Source: Streptomyces griseus (lineage in GTDB: Bacteria > Actinomycetota > Actinomycetes > Streptomycetales > Streptomycetaceae). From it: DNA of 64,000 nt. Positions within the stretch are counted from its first letter, which is position 1, and each line of letters begins with the position of its first letter. Made by a program: the position numbers and the translations under genes. A model generated the notes under the pieces. The model saw only the letters and a list, made by a program, of their open reading frames with translations. It was not told the DNA's origin and ran no database searches. Where the stretch lies: the NCBI RefSeq assembly GCF_001715295.1, contig NZ_MDKB01000004.1, positions 62,001 through 126,000 of the forward strand, in the 5' to 3' direction. This document shows, in pieces, positions 42,669-50,882 of this stretch.

Positions 42669-43466
42669 TCAGACGAGGGAGCGGTACAGCGCGGGGCGGC
42701 GGCCGTCGAGATAGGGGTTGGCCGCGCGGGACCCTCGGAGGAGGTCGGGGTCGACGGCGCCGACGACGAGTTCCTCCTCGCGCCCGGCGCGGGCCCGGAC
42801 GGTGCCGTCGGGGCCGGCCAGGCAGCTGAGCCCGGTGAAGTCGAACTCCCCCTCGGGGCCGGTCCTGTTGACGTAGGCGACGTACATCTGGCTCTCGAAG
42901 GCGCGTACGGGGACGACGGATTCGGCGACGAAGCCGAAGGGGTGCATCAGCGCGGTCGGCACCACCAGCAGGTCGGTCCCGGCCAGGGCGTGCGCCCGGA
43001 CGTTCTCCGGGAACTCGACGTCGTAGCAGATCAGCAACCCGATCCGGACGCCGTCCAGTTCGGCCTGGACCACGGGCTGCTCCCCGGGGGTGAACCACTT
43101 CTGTTCGAAGTCACCGAAAAGGTGGGTCTTGCGGTAGTGGGCGAGCGCGGTGCCGTCCGGGCCGATGAGCTGGGCCGAGTTGAAGAGCAGGCCGTCCGCG
43201 CGCTCCGGGTAGCCGTACAGGACGGCCAGCCCGTGCCGCGCGCAGATGTCGGCGACCGCGCGGGCGCCGGGGCCGTCACAGGGTTCGGCGAGTTCGGGGA
43301 GGGCGTCGCCGATGGCGTATCCGGTGAGGAACAGCTCCGGGCAGACCAGGAGCCGGGCACCGGCCTCGGCCGCCCGTCCCGCGGCCTCGTCGAGCACCGC
43401 GGTGTTACGCGCCACGGAGCCGGGTCGTCCGGAGCTCTGGAGCAGGGCGGTACGCAACGGCGGCAT
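42669..43466 (-). CDS. Carbon-nitrogen hydrolase (nitrilase superfamily)
   Basis: This 265-residue amidase-type enzyme has the full Glu-Lys-Cys triad: Glu in CPELFLTGY, Lys in YRKTHLFG and Cys in ICYDVEFPE. It cleaves an amide, carbamoyl or nitrile C-N bond. With an amine oxidase next to it and an aldehyde dehydrogenase nearby, a role in amine or polyamine breakdown is likely; N-carbamoylputrescine- or omega-amidase-like substrates fit but are not proved. ATG 43466 starts the conserved domain. Three CGTTGCGC boxes lie upstream. Confidence 0.88.
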   Translation of the reverse strand: MPPLRTALLQSSGRPGSVARNTAVLDEAAGRAAEAGARLLVCPELFLTGYAIGDALPELAEPCDGPGARAVADICARHGLAVLYGYPERADGLLFNSAQLIGPDGTALAHYRKTHLFGDFEQKWFTPGEQPVVQAELDGVRIGLLICYDVEFPENVRAHALAGTDLLVVPTALMHPFGFVAESVVPVRAFESQMYVAYVNRTGPEGEFDFTGLSCLAGPDGTVRARAGREEELVVGAVDPDLLRGSRAANPYLDGRRPALYRSLV

Positions 43467-43542
43467 GGCTGACCTCGGGCGGTGCGGGCGGGGTGGGGAG
43501 ACGTATCGACGGTACGGGGCGGCGATCAGGCGCGGCAAGGCT

Positions 43543-43607
43543 CGACCGTTGCGCGTGCACCGTCGATCCGTTGCGCCTTTCCCGGGCGGATCGGCGATTC
43601 GTTGCGC
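43543..43607. promoter_or_regulatory. Three CGTTGCGC boxes upstream of the nitrilase gene
   Basis: The octamer occurs at 43547-43554, 43569-43576 and 43600-43607, each preceded by a CGA-type extension. Spacings of 22 and 31 bases are close to two and three helical turns, so all lie on one face. They sit 77-141 bases upstream of the nitrilase start and just past the Lrp/AsnC gene, a typical layout for Lrp binding. Confidence 0.55.
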
Positions 43608-43643
43608 ACCCTCTTCACGCAGGTCAGGCGCGTGATCTGGGTC

Positions 43644-44099
43644 TCAGGCGGGCGGGCCCGAGGTGTACCGCCGCAGCAGGGGGGACAGGACGAGCACCGA
43701 CTTGGTCCGCTCGACGTACGGTTCGCCCGCGATCCGCTCCAGCACCTGCTCGAAGTGGCGCATGTCCGCGGCGAAGACCTGCACGATGGCGTCGGCGTCA
43801 CCCGTGACGGTGGACGCGGACGCGATCTCCGGGTAGTGGGACAGGCCCTTCCGGATGGCCTCGGGGGCGGTGTTGCGGCTGCAGTAGATCTCGATGTACC
43901 CCTCGGTCTCCCAGCCGAGCGCCGCCGGGTCCACGCGCACGGTGAATCCCGTGATGGCGCCCTCGGCGCGCAGCCGGTCCACCCGGCGTTTCACGGCGGG
44001 AGCGGACAGGCCGATGAGCGCGCCGATGTCGGCGTAGGAGCGGCGGGCGTCTTCGGCGAGGGCGTGGACGATGCGTTCGTCGAGGTCGTTCAGGCGCAC
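43644..44099 (-). CDS. Lrp/AsnC-family regulator
   Basis: This 151-residue protein has an N-terminal helix-turn-helix (LNDLDERIVHALAEDARRSY, then IGALIGLSAPAVKRRVDRL). A C-terminal RAM/AsnC ligand domain follows (GDADAIVQVFAADMRHFEQV). It binds amino acids or related amines and forms octamers. The neighbours suggest control of the nitrilase-amine oxidase genes and the aldehyde dehydrogenase. GTG at 44099 is chosen because homology starts at its second residue; longer frames are unconserved. Confidence 0.9.
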   Translation of the reverse strand: MRLNDLDERIVHALAEDARRSYADIGALIGLSAPAVKRRVDRLRAEGAITGFTVRVDPAALGWETEGYIEIYCSRNTAPEAIRKGLSHYPEIASASTVTGDADAIVQVFAADMRHFEQVLERIAGEPYVERTKSVLVLSPLLRRYTSGPPA

Positions 44100-44131
44100 G
44101 TCAGGTGGATCACTTCTCTGCGGGAGGCCGG

Positions 44132-44157
44132 TCGGGGGCGGCACGGGCCGCCCCCGA
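44132..44157 (-). terminator. Hairpin after the aldehyde dehydrogenase gene
   Basis: TCGGGGGCGGC-ACGG-GCCGCCCCCGA is a perfect 11-base stem about 100 bases past the dehydrogenase stop and just before the Lrp/AsnC gene. It probably isolates the two units. Confidence 0.65.
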
Positions 44158-44254
44158 AGTAGACCACGAGCGCTCCCAGGAGCGTGCCCGCCGCACAGAA
44201 CGCCGGACGCGCCTGCCGCGAGGTACGGCAGGGCGCCTCGCGGAGGACGCCCGG

Positions 44255-45715
44255 TCAGAAGGGGAAGCGCGAGCGTCCGTGCTGGACCGATATCCACTTC
44301 CGGGTGGTGAAGGCCTCGATCATCGCGTCGCCGTTCAATCGCCCGAGACCGGAGTTCTTCTCCCCGCCGAAGGGGACGACCGGCTCGTCGTGGACCGTGC
44401 CGTCGTTGATGTGGATCATGCCGGTGCGGATGCGCTTGCCCACCCGTACACCGCGCTCGATGTCGGCGGTGTGGACCGCGCCGCTCAGCCCGTACGGGGT
44501 GTCGTTGGCGATGCGGACGGCCTCGTCCTCGCCGTCGAAGGGCACGAGGAGGGCGACGGGTCCGAAGATCTCCTGGTGCAGGACGGGCGAGCCGGCGGCG
44601 ATGCCGGTCAGGACGGACGGGCTGACGAGATTGCCCTCGGCCGTGCCGTGCAGCAGCGCCGTGGCGCCGGCCTCCACGGTCCGGTCCACGAGGGCGGACA
44701 CGGCCTCGGCCTGCGAGGAGTTGATCAGCGGGCCGATGTGCGTCGCGGGGTCGGCCGGGTCCCCGACCCGCAGGGAGGCCACCTTGGCGACGAACTTGTC
44801 GGTGAACTCCCGCTCCACCGCCCGGTCGACCAGAATCCGGTTGGCCGCCATGCAGACCTGGCCCTGGTGGATGTAACGGCTGAAGACGGCGGCGTCGACT
44901 GCGTAGTCGACGTCGGCGTCGTCGAGGACGATCAGCGCGCTGTTGCCGCCCAGTTCGAGGACGGCGTGCTTGAAGTTGGCCGCGCAGACGGTCGCGACGT
45001 GGCGGCCCACCTTGTCGGACCCGGTGAAGGAGATGACCTGCGGGACCGGGTGCTCCAGCAGCATGTCGCCGATCTCCGCGATGTCGGTGACCACGACGTT
45101 CAGCAGCCCGGCGGGCAGCCCGGCCTCCTCGAACACCTTCGCCAGCAGCGTGCCGCCGCAGACCGGCGTGTTCTGGTGCGGCTTGAGGACCACGGCGTTG
45201 CCGAGGGCGAGCGCAGGTGCGACCGACTTGAGGGACAGCAGGAAGGGGAAGTTGAAGGGGCTGATGACGCCGACGACGCCGACGGGGACCCGGTAGACCC
45301 GGTTCTCCTTGCCCTCGGTCGGCGACGGGAGGATCTGACCGGCCGGCCGCAGCGCGAGGTGGACCGCCTCACGCAGGAACTCCTTGGCCAGGTGCAGTTC
45401 GAAGCCGGCCTTCAACCGGGTGCCGCCGAGCTCCGCGACGATCGCCTCGCCGATCTCGGGCTCGCGCTCCTCCACGATCCGCAGGGCCTTCTCCAGTACG
45501 GCGCGGCGGGCGTAGGGGTTGGTGTCCGCCCACTCCTGCTGCGCGCGCTCGGCCGCCCGGTAGGCCTGGTCGACCTCGCCGGCCGTGGCCACGGTGATCG
45601 ACGCCAGCTTCTCCCCGTCGTACGGGTTGAAGTCGATGATGTCCCAGGACCCCTTCCCCGGCCTCCACTCGCCGTCGATGTACTGCTGGGCCAGGTCGGT
45701 GAAGAACGAGGACAT
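44255..45715 (-). CDS. NAD(P)-dependent aldehyde dehydrogenase
   Basis: This 486-residue enzyme oxidises an aldehyde to an acid. Conserved elements are ISPFNFPFLLSLK (cofactor region), SFTGSDKVG, the general-base Glu in LELGGNSALIV and the nucleophilic Cys in GQVCMAANR. The group is close to benzaldehyde/vanillin-type dehydrogenases. It could take the aldehyde made by the amine oxidase. ATG at 45715. A small palindrome CAACT-G-AGTTG lies upstream at 45773-45783. Confidence 0.92.
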   Translation of the reverse strand: MSSFFTDLAQQYIDGEWRPGKGSWDIIDFNPYDGEKLASITVATAGEVDQAYRAAERAQQEWADTNPYARRAVLEKALRIVEEREPEIGEAIVAELGGTRLKAGFELHLAKEFLREAVHLALRPAGQILPSPTEGKENRVYRVPVGVVGVISPFNFPFLLSLKSVAPALALGNAVVLKPHQNTPVCGGTLLAKVFEEAGLPAGLLNVVVTDIAEIGDMLLEHPVPQVISFTGSDKVGRHVATVCAANFKHAVLELGGNSALIVLDDADVDYAVDAAVFSRYIHQGQVCMAANRILVDRAVEREFTDKFVAKVASLRVGDPADPATHIGPLINSSQAEAVSALVDRTVEAGATALLHGTAEGNLVSPSVLTGIAAGSPVLHQEIFGPVALLVPFDGEDEAVRIANDTPYGLSGAVHTADIERGVRVGKRIRTGMIHINDGTVHDEPVVPFGGEKNSGLGRLNGDAMIEAFTTRKWISVQHGRSRFPF

Positions 45716-45772
45716 GAGATCCCTTACCGCAGAGGGGCGGGCAGCTGACTGCTACTCATATTACTGACACGG

Positions 45773-45783
45773 CAACTGAGTTG
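45773..45783. promoter_or_regulatory. Short palindrome upstream of aldehyde dehydrogenase
   Basis: CAACTGAGTTG is a perfect 5-base inverted repeat with one central base, 58 bases upstream of the start in an AT-richer pocket. It may be an operator, but it is short. Confidence 0.25.
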
Positions 45784-45849
45784 AAGCGAACGGAAAAGAC
45801 CGGTGGTCGAAAGCGGACGACCACGGGCCGGTCGTCCGGACACACATGC

Positions 45850-45888
45850 CGGTGCCCCTCCCGGAGCGGACGTCCGGGAGGGGCACCG
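45850..45888 (-). terminator. Hairpin after guaB1
   Basis: CGGTGCCCCTCCCGG (45850-45864) pairs perfectly with CCGGGAGGGGCACCG (45874-45888) around a 9-base loop, 21 bases beyond the stop at 45909. Confidence 0.8.
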
Positions 45889-45908
45889 ATGACCGGGGCG
45901 CGGAAGGG

Positions 45909-47375
45909 TCAGCTCCAGCTGGCGTGCAGCGGCTTGCCCTCCGCGTAGCCGGCGGCGCTCTGCACCCCGACGATCGCCTTCTCGCTGAACTCCTCGAGCG
46001 AGGCGGCGCCCGCGTACGTGCAGGAGGAGCGGACCCCGGCGATGATCGAGTCGATCAGGTCCTCCACACCGGGGCGGGCCGGGTCGAGGAACATCCGCGA
46101 CGTGGAGATGCCCTCCTCGAACAGGCCCTTGCGGGCCCGGTCGTAGGCGGACTCCTCGGAGGTGCGGTTCTTCACCGCGCGCGCCGAGGCCATGCCGAAG
46201 GACTCCTTGTAGTAACGGCCGTCGGCGGACTGCTGGAGGTCGCCGGGCGACTCGTACGTCCCCGCGAACCAGGAGCCGATCATGACGTTGGACGCCCCGG
46301 CGGCGAGCGCCATGGCGACGTCCCGCGGGTGCCGGACGCCGCCGTCGGCCCAGACGTGCTTGCCGTGCTTGCGCGCCTCGGCGGCGCACTCCAGCACGGC
46401 GGAGAACTGCGGCCTGCCCACGCCGGTCATCATCCGGGTGGTGCACATCGCGCCCGGCCCGACACCCACCTTGACGATGTCGGCGCCCGCCTCGATCAGG
46501 TCGCGGACACCCTCGGCGGCGACGACGTTGCCCGCGACGACCGGTACGCGCGGGTCGAGCGCCCGGACCGCGGCGACCGCGCTGATCATGGATTCCTGGT
46601 GGCCGTGCGCGGTGTCGACGACAAGGGTGTCGACCCCCGCATCCAGGAGCTGACGGGCCTTGCCGGCGACGTCGCCGTTGATGCCGACGGCAGCGGCGAT
46701 GCGCAGCTTGCCCTCCGCGTCGGTGGCCGGGGTGTAGAGCGTCGCGCGCAGCGCCGCCTTGCGGGTCAGGATGCCGACGAGCCTGCCGTCCGCGTCGACC
46801 GCGGGGGCGAGCTTGCGGTTGGCGCCGTCGAGCGTGTTGAAGGCGTCACGGGGGTCGATTCCGGCGTCCAGGACGACCAGGTCCCGGGACATGACCTCGG
46901 AGAGCTGGGTGAAGCGGTCCACGCCGGCGAGGTCGTGGTCGGTGACGACACCCACGGGGCGGTGGTCGGCGTCGACGACGACACCCGCGCCGTGGGCCCG
47001 CTTGTGCAGCAGGGAGAGGGCGTCGGCGACGGTCTGGCCCGGGGCCAGCACGATCGGCGTGTCGAGGACGAGGTGGCGCGTCTTGACCCAGCCGATGACC
47101 TCGGTGACGACCTCGATGGGGATGTCCTGCGGGATGACGACGAGACCACCGCGGCGGGCGACGGTCTCGGCCATCCGGCGACCCGCGATCGCGGTCATGT
47201 TGGCGACGACGAGGGGGATGGTCGTACCGGTCCCGTCGGGCGAGGAGAGGTCCACGGCCTGCCGGGAACCGACCGCGGAACGGCCGGGGACCATGAAGAC
47301 GTCGTCGTACGTCAGGTCGTAGGGGACCGAGGGGGCGGCCGCGTGGCGACCGGTGCCGGGCTCAAGAAAACGCAT
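45909..47375 (-). CDS. guaB1: GuaB1 family IMP dehydrogenase-related protein / GMP reductase
   Basis: This 488-residue protein has the IMPDH/GMPR barrel with a tandem CBS domain insert (~95-215). Catalytic Cys lies in GPGAMCTTRMMTG. The C-terminal YAGAASLEEFSEKA is typical of the actinobacterial GuaB1 group. In mycobacteria this group works as a CBS-regulated GMP reductase (GMP to IMP, NADPH), and that is the likely role here. ATG 47375 (MRFLEPG) matches the usual start; ATG 47384 is three codons upstream. The upstream region 47376-47400 is unusually AT-rich and holds the promoter side. Confidence 0.9.
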   Translation of the reverse strand: MRFLEPGTGRHAAAPSVPYDLTYDDVFMVPGRSAVGSRQAVDLSSPDGTGTTIPLVVANMTAIAGRRMAETVARRGGLVVIPQDIPIEVVTEVIGWVKTRHLVLDTPIVLAPGQTVADALSLLHKRAHGAGVVVDADHRPVGVVTDHDLAGVDRFTQLSEVMSRDLVVLDAGIDPRDAFNTLDGANRKLAPAVDADGRLVGILTRKAALRATLYTPATDAEGKLRIAAAVGINGDVAGKARQLLDAGVDTLVVDTAHGHQESMISAVAAVRALDPRVPVVAGNVVAAEGVRDLIEAGADIVKVGVGPGAMCTTRMMTGVGRPQFSAVLECAAEARKHGKHVWADGGVRHPRDVAMALAAGASNVMIGSWFAGTYESPGDLQQSADGRYYKESFGMASARAVKNRTSEESAYDRARKGLFEEGISTSRMFLDPARPGVEDLIDSIIAGVRSSCTYAGAASLEEFSEKAIVGVQSAAGYAEGKPLHASWS

Positions 47376-47643
47376 AACACTCATTTTTTCATATGAAACG
47401 GTGCAGGTCGTTTCCACGAAGACACAGCAACGCACCCCCGTGTTCATAGATTCCTCCGAAGAGGGCCCCGGGGGCGCCGGGCAAGTGGAACCTGCCTTAC
47501 CCGGGGACCTTACCCGAACAGGATTCGCCCCTTCGTGATCACGATCCCTGGACCGGGTGACGAGGGGTCAGGTAGCTTCGCATCCGCAGGTCCCGGGTGA
47601 CCGCAGCGCTGTGCGGGAGTGCCCGGACGCCCCTGCACCGCGC

Positions 47644-48720
47644 ATGACCGGAAAGGACTCGGATCCGCCCGTGGAGAGCGAACTGCCGGACATCTACTGC
47701 CCTTTCCCCCAGCGGAGCAATCCGCACGTGGGGCACACCCGTGAGCATCTCGCGGCCTGGACGCGCCGCACCGGCCTCGTACACCGCGAGTCCGCCAGGA
47801 AGCGCTTCGAGGAAGCGGACTTCGGCGCGTTCGTCGGCATGGTCTACCCGACGGCGGACAGTGAGGACCTGGACCTGGTCGCCGACTGGTTCGTCTGGCT
47901 CTTCCTCGTCGACGACCAGCTGGACGACGGGCACCTCGGCCGCAGTCCGGAACGGGTACGCGACGTGGTGGCCCGGATGCGGGCGGTGGTCGAGGGTGGC
48001 GCCCCCACCCCCCTCCCGGGCGAGGAGCTCCCCGCCGCCGTCGTCGCCCTCCTGGACCTGTGGGAACGTACGGTCGTACGGGCCGCCCCGCACTGGCGCA
48101 CCCGCTTCGCCTGGCACCTGATGACCTACCTGACGACGGCCACGACGTGGGAGGCCGGAAACCGGGCCGACGGCGTGGTGCCGTCCGAGGCGGCGTACAT
48201 AACCAACCGCCGGCACACCGGCGCGATCCACGTGTGCATGGATCTGATCGAGATCGTGGCGGGCATAGAGGCACCCGAGTCGATCCACAACGACCCCCGG
48301 TTCATCACGGCCCTCGAGGCCTCCTGCAACGTCGTGTGCTGGGCCAACGACGTCTACTCCTACGAGAAGGAGCAGGTGCTCGGGGAGATCCACAACCTCG
48401 TGCACCTGGTACGCCACCACCGCGGCTACGGCGAGCAGCAGGCACTGGACCACGTGTGCGCGGAGATAGCGGCCGAGACCGAGCGCTTCTTCACGGCCGA
48501 GGACGAGCTCATCGAGATGTACCCGCAGCTGTCGGACATGCTCGTCCCGTACCTCGACGGGATGCGGAGCTGGATGCGCGGCAATCTCGACTGGTCCCGG
48601 CAGACCCCCCGCTACAACCCGGCGGACGTCAGCCAGTACGAGGAGCCCGGCGCGTATCTGGAGGAGACCGTCCTCGGCGTGGCCGTGGACCGCGCGGGTC
48701 ACGGCGGTGCCCGGAGCTGA
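47644..48720 (+). CDS. Class I terpene synthase
   Basis: This 358-residue enzyme cyclises a prenyl diphosphate, most likely farnesyl diphosphate given its size. The Mg-binding motif is DDQLDD (90-95). The second metal motif fits N-x3-S-x3-E (Asn235, Ser239, Glu243, in NDVYSYEKE). A C-terminal RY pair (TPRY) is present. No prenyltransferase, P450 or regulator is adjacent, so it stands alone. The start is uncertain: ATG 47644 or GTG 47671; neither has a close ribosome site. The product cannot be read from sequence. Confidence 0.88.
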   Translation: MTGKDSDPPVESELPDIYCPFPQRSNPHVGHTREHLAAWTRRTGLVHRESARKRFEEADFGAFVGMVYPTADSEDLDLVADWFVWLFLVDDQLDDGHLGRSPERVRDVVARMRAVVEGGAPTPLPGEELPAAVVALLDLWERTVVRAAPHWRTRFAWHLMTYLTTATTWEAGNRADGVVPSEAAYITNRRHTGAIHVCMDLIEIVAGIEAPESIHNDPRFITALEASCNVVCWANDVYSYEKEQVLGEIHNLVHLVRHHRGYGEQQALDHVCAEIAAETERFFTAEDELIEMYPQLSDMLVPYLDGMRSWMRGNLDWSRQTPRYNPADVSQYEEPGAYLEETVLGVAVDRAGHGGARS

Positions 48721-48738
48721 GCACGGCGGTTCGTGCGG

Positions 48739-48765
48739 GGCCGGGCACCCCCGCGGTGCCCGGCC
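48739..48765. terminator. Hairpin between convergent terpene synthase and SorC genes
   Basis: GGCCGGGCACC-CCCGC-GGTGCCCGGCC is a perfect 11-base stem, 18 bases after the terpene synthase stop and 110 bases past the stop of the minus-strand gene. Confidence 0.75.
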
Positions 48766-48875
48766 TCTGCCGTACCCGGCACGTCCGTCACCCCCGGGGA
48801 CCGTTCGGCGCCGCCCGACGGACACGGTGGGACACCGCAGGTGTCGTCCCGCGCCCGCCGGACCGGTGCCGGGTG

Positions 48876-49922
48876 TCAGTCGTCGGGGTCGGCGCGCTCC
48901 AGCGCGGGGCGCTGACCGGCCGCGGACTCCGTCAGCAGGTAGTCGGCGGCCGCCGTGTCCGTGACGAGGCTGGTGACCAGACCGGAGCGCAGCACGGCGC
49001 CGATCGCCGCCGCCTTGCGCTGCCCGCCCGCGATGGCGACCACCTCGGGGATCCGGCGCAGCCGGTCCGCCTCCACGGTGATGCACCGCTCCCCCAGGTC
49101 CCGGCCCACCCGGCGGCCCTCGGAGTCGAAGAGGTGCGCGGACATCTCCGCGGCCACGCCCAGCGAGGCGTAGTGCGCGCGCTCCTCGTCCGAGAGCATG
49201 TCGTGGACGGTGGAGATGCCGGGCTCCCAGGAGCCGATGGAGACCGCCGCGACCGTCACCTTGTCGAAGTACTCGAAGGCGCGGGCGATCCCCGTCTGGT
49301 GGCGCAGGGCGGCCGCCGTGGCCGGGTCGGGCAGCAGCATGGGGGCGTAGATGGGGTGGGCCTCGCCGCCCGAGACCTGGGCCGCGCGGCGGACCGCCTC
49401 GACCGAGCCGCGCTCGGCCGTCCCGGCGTCGTAGACGCCCGTGAGCTGGACCACCGTGCACGGCGGCAGCCGGTCGAGGGCCGCCGCCATGTGGATGGTG
49501 GAGCGGCCCCAGGCGAGGCCCAGGACGTCGCCCTCGTTCACCAGTTCACCCAGGAGCTCGGCCGCCACCTCACCGAGGTTCTCCGGATCGGCGGCGTCGT
49601 CCTGCTCCTCCGCGGGAGACTCCACCACGACCGCGTGCCGCAGGCCGTAACGCGCGCGGAGTGCGTCGGAACGCTCCGCGTCCAGCTCCGCCGGAACCCG
49701 GATCTCGATCCGTACGAGATCACGTTCGAGAGCCGTCTCCAGGACCCGGGCCACCTTGAAGCGGCTCACGCCGAACTCCTCGGCGATCTGGATCTTCGAC
49801 TTTCCCTCGAGGTAGAACCGGCGGGCCATGGCCGCCGCCTGCACCAGCTCCGCGGGTCCCATCCGCATGGCTGACCGACCCGCCGAGATGCCAGACACCG
49901 CGATCTCCTCACTGCTGTTCAC
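48876..49922 (-). CDS. SorC/DeoR-type sugar-binding regulator
   Basis: This 348-residue protein has an N-terminal helix-turn-helix (KSKIQIAEEFGVSRFKVARV, ~40-60). A SorC-type sugar-phosphate-binding domain follows (EGDVLGLAWGRSTIHMAAAL; VVAIAGGQRKAAAIGAVLRS). It probably senses a phosphosugar; the neighbour rpe (pentose phosphate epimerase) is suggestive but transcribed in the same direction downstream of a gap. ATG at 49922. Confidence 0.88.
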   Translation of the reverse strand: MNSSEEIAVSGISAGRSAMRMGPAELVQAAAMARRFYLEGKSKIQIAEEFGVSRFKVARVLETALERDLVRIEIRVPAELDAERSDALRARYGLRHAVVVESPAEEQDDAADPENLGEVAAELLGELVNEGDVLGLAWGRSTIHMAAALDRLPPCTVVQLTGVYDAGTAERGSVEAVRRAAQVSGGEAHPIYAPMLLPDPATAAALRHQTGIARAFEYFDKVTVAAVSIGSWEPGISTVHDMLSDEERAHYASLGVAAEMSAHLFDSEGRRVGRDLGERCITVEADRLRRIPEVVAIAGGQRKAAAIGAVLRSGLVTSLVTDTAAADYLLTESAAGQRPALERADPDD

Positions 49923-50001
49923 GCGCTCGATACGCCGTTCATCCTGTCAGATCCTGCGATCTTCGGTCCGTCCCGACGGGCCGCGTTCATCTGCCCTTCG
50001 T

Positions 50002-50685
50002 TCAGTGTCCGCATGCCCAGGGCGCCGTCTCGGTGGCCGTGACCGCCTGGTCACGCAGCGCCCGCACCGCCTCGGCCGGGTCCTTCGCCCCGTACACCGC
50101 CGAACCCGCGACGAACACGTCCGCGCCCGCCTCCGCGCACCGCTCGATGGTGGTGGCCGAGACTCCGCCGTCGACCTGGAGCCACAGTTCGAGACCGTGC
50201 TTGGAGATCAGCTCCCGGGTGCGGCGGATCTTCGGCAGCATGATGTCCAGGAAGGCCTGACCGCCGAAGCCGGGCTCCACCGTCATGATCAGCAGCATGT
50301 CGAGCTCCGGGAGCAGGTCCTCGTACGGCTCGATGGGCGTCGCGGGCTTGAGCGCCATGGACGCCCGGGCGCCCTTGGCCCTGATCTCCCGCGCCAGGCG
50401 TACGGGCGCCGCCGCCGCCTCGGCGTGGAAGGTGACGGAGCCGGCACCGGCCTCGACGTACAGGGGGGCCCAGCGGTCGGCGTCCTCGATCATCAGGTGG
50501 CAGTCCAGCGGGGTGGCCGTGGCCTTGCTCAGCGCCTCCACGATGGGCACACCCAGCGTCAGGTTGGGCACGAAGTGGTTGTCCATGACATCGACGTGGA
50601 GCCAGTCGGCGCCTTCGACGGCCTTCGCCTCCTCGGCGAGGCGCGCGAAGTCGGCGGACAGGATGCTGGGGTTGATCTGGGCCAT
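50002..50685 (-). CDS. rpe: Ribulose-phosphate 3-epimerase
   Basis: This 227-residue TIM-barrel enzyme interconverts ribulose 5-phosphate and xylulose 5-phosphate in the pentose phosphate pathway. Signatures are INPSILSADF, HVDVMDNHFVPNLT with the metal-binding His/Asp, the second-sphere HLMI, MTVEPGFGGQ and QVDGGV. ATG 50685 starts the conserved sequence (MAQINPS). It belongs to the housekeeping run fmt-rsmB-rpe. Confidence 0.96.
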   Translation of the reverse strand: MAQINPSILSADFARLAEEAKAVEGADWLHVDVMDNHFVPNLTLGVPIVEALSKATATPLDCHLMIEDADRWAPLYVEAGAGSVTFHAEAAAAPVRLAREIRAKGARASMALKPATPIEPYEDLLPELDMLLIMTVEPGFGGQAFLDIMLPKIRRTRELISKHGLELWLQVDGGVSATTIERCAEAGADVFVAGSAVYGAKDPAEAVRALRDQAVTATETAPWACGH

Positions 50686-50780
50686 GCACCAAGCCTGCCA
50701 TGTTCCGCGCCACTTCCCCGCCTCGGTGCGCCCCAAAGCCTCACGGGATCATTACGGTTCGCGCATTCCCGGCTTTTCGC

Positions 50781-50806
50781 CCGCCCGGGCGGCGCAGCCC
50801 GGGCGG
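50781..50806 (-). terminator. Hairpin after rsmB
   Basis: CCGCCCGGGC-GGCGCA-GCCCGGGCGG is a perfect 10-base stem about 77 bases past the rsmB stop, before rpe. Confidence 0.6.
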
Positions 50807-50882
50807 TAGGCGCCGCACCGGCCGCTGTCATAGGTCCACGGAGGTGTCCCCCGTGGCGGCCGCGTGCCGCCGCCCCGGCGGG

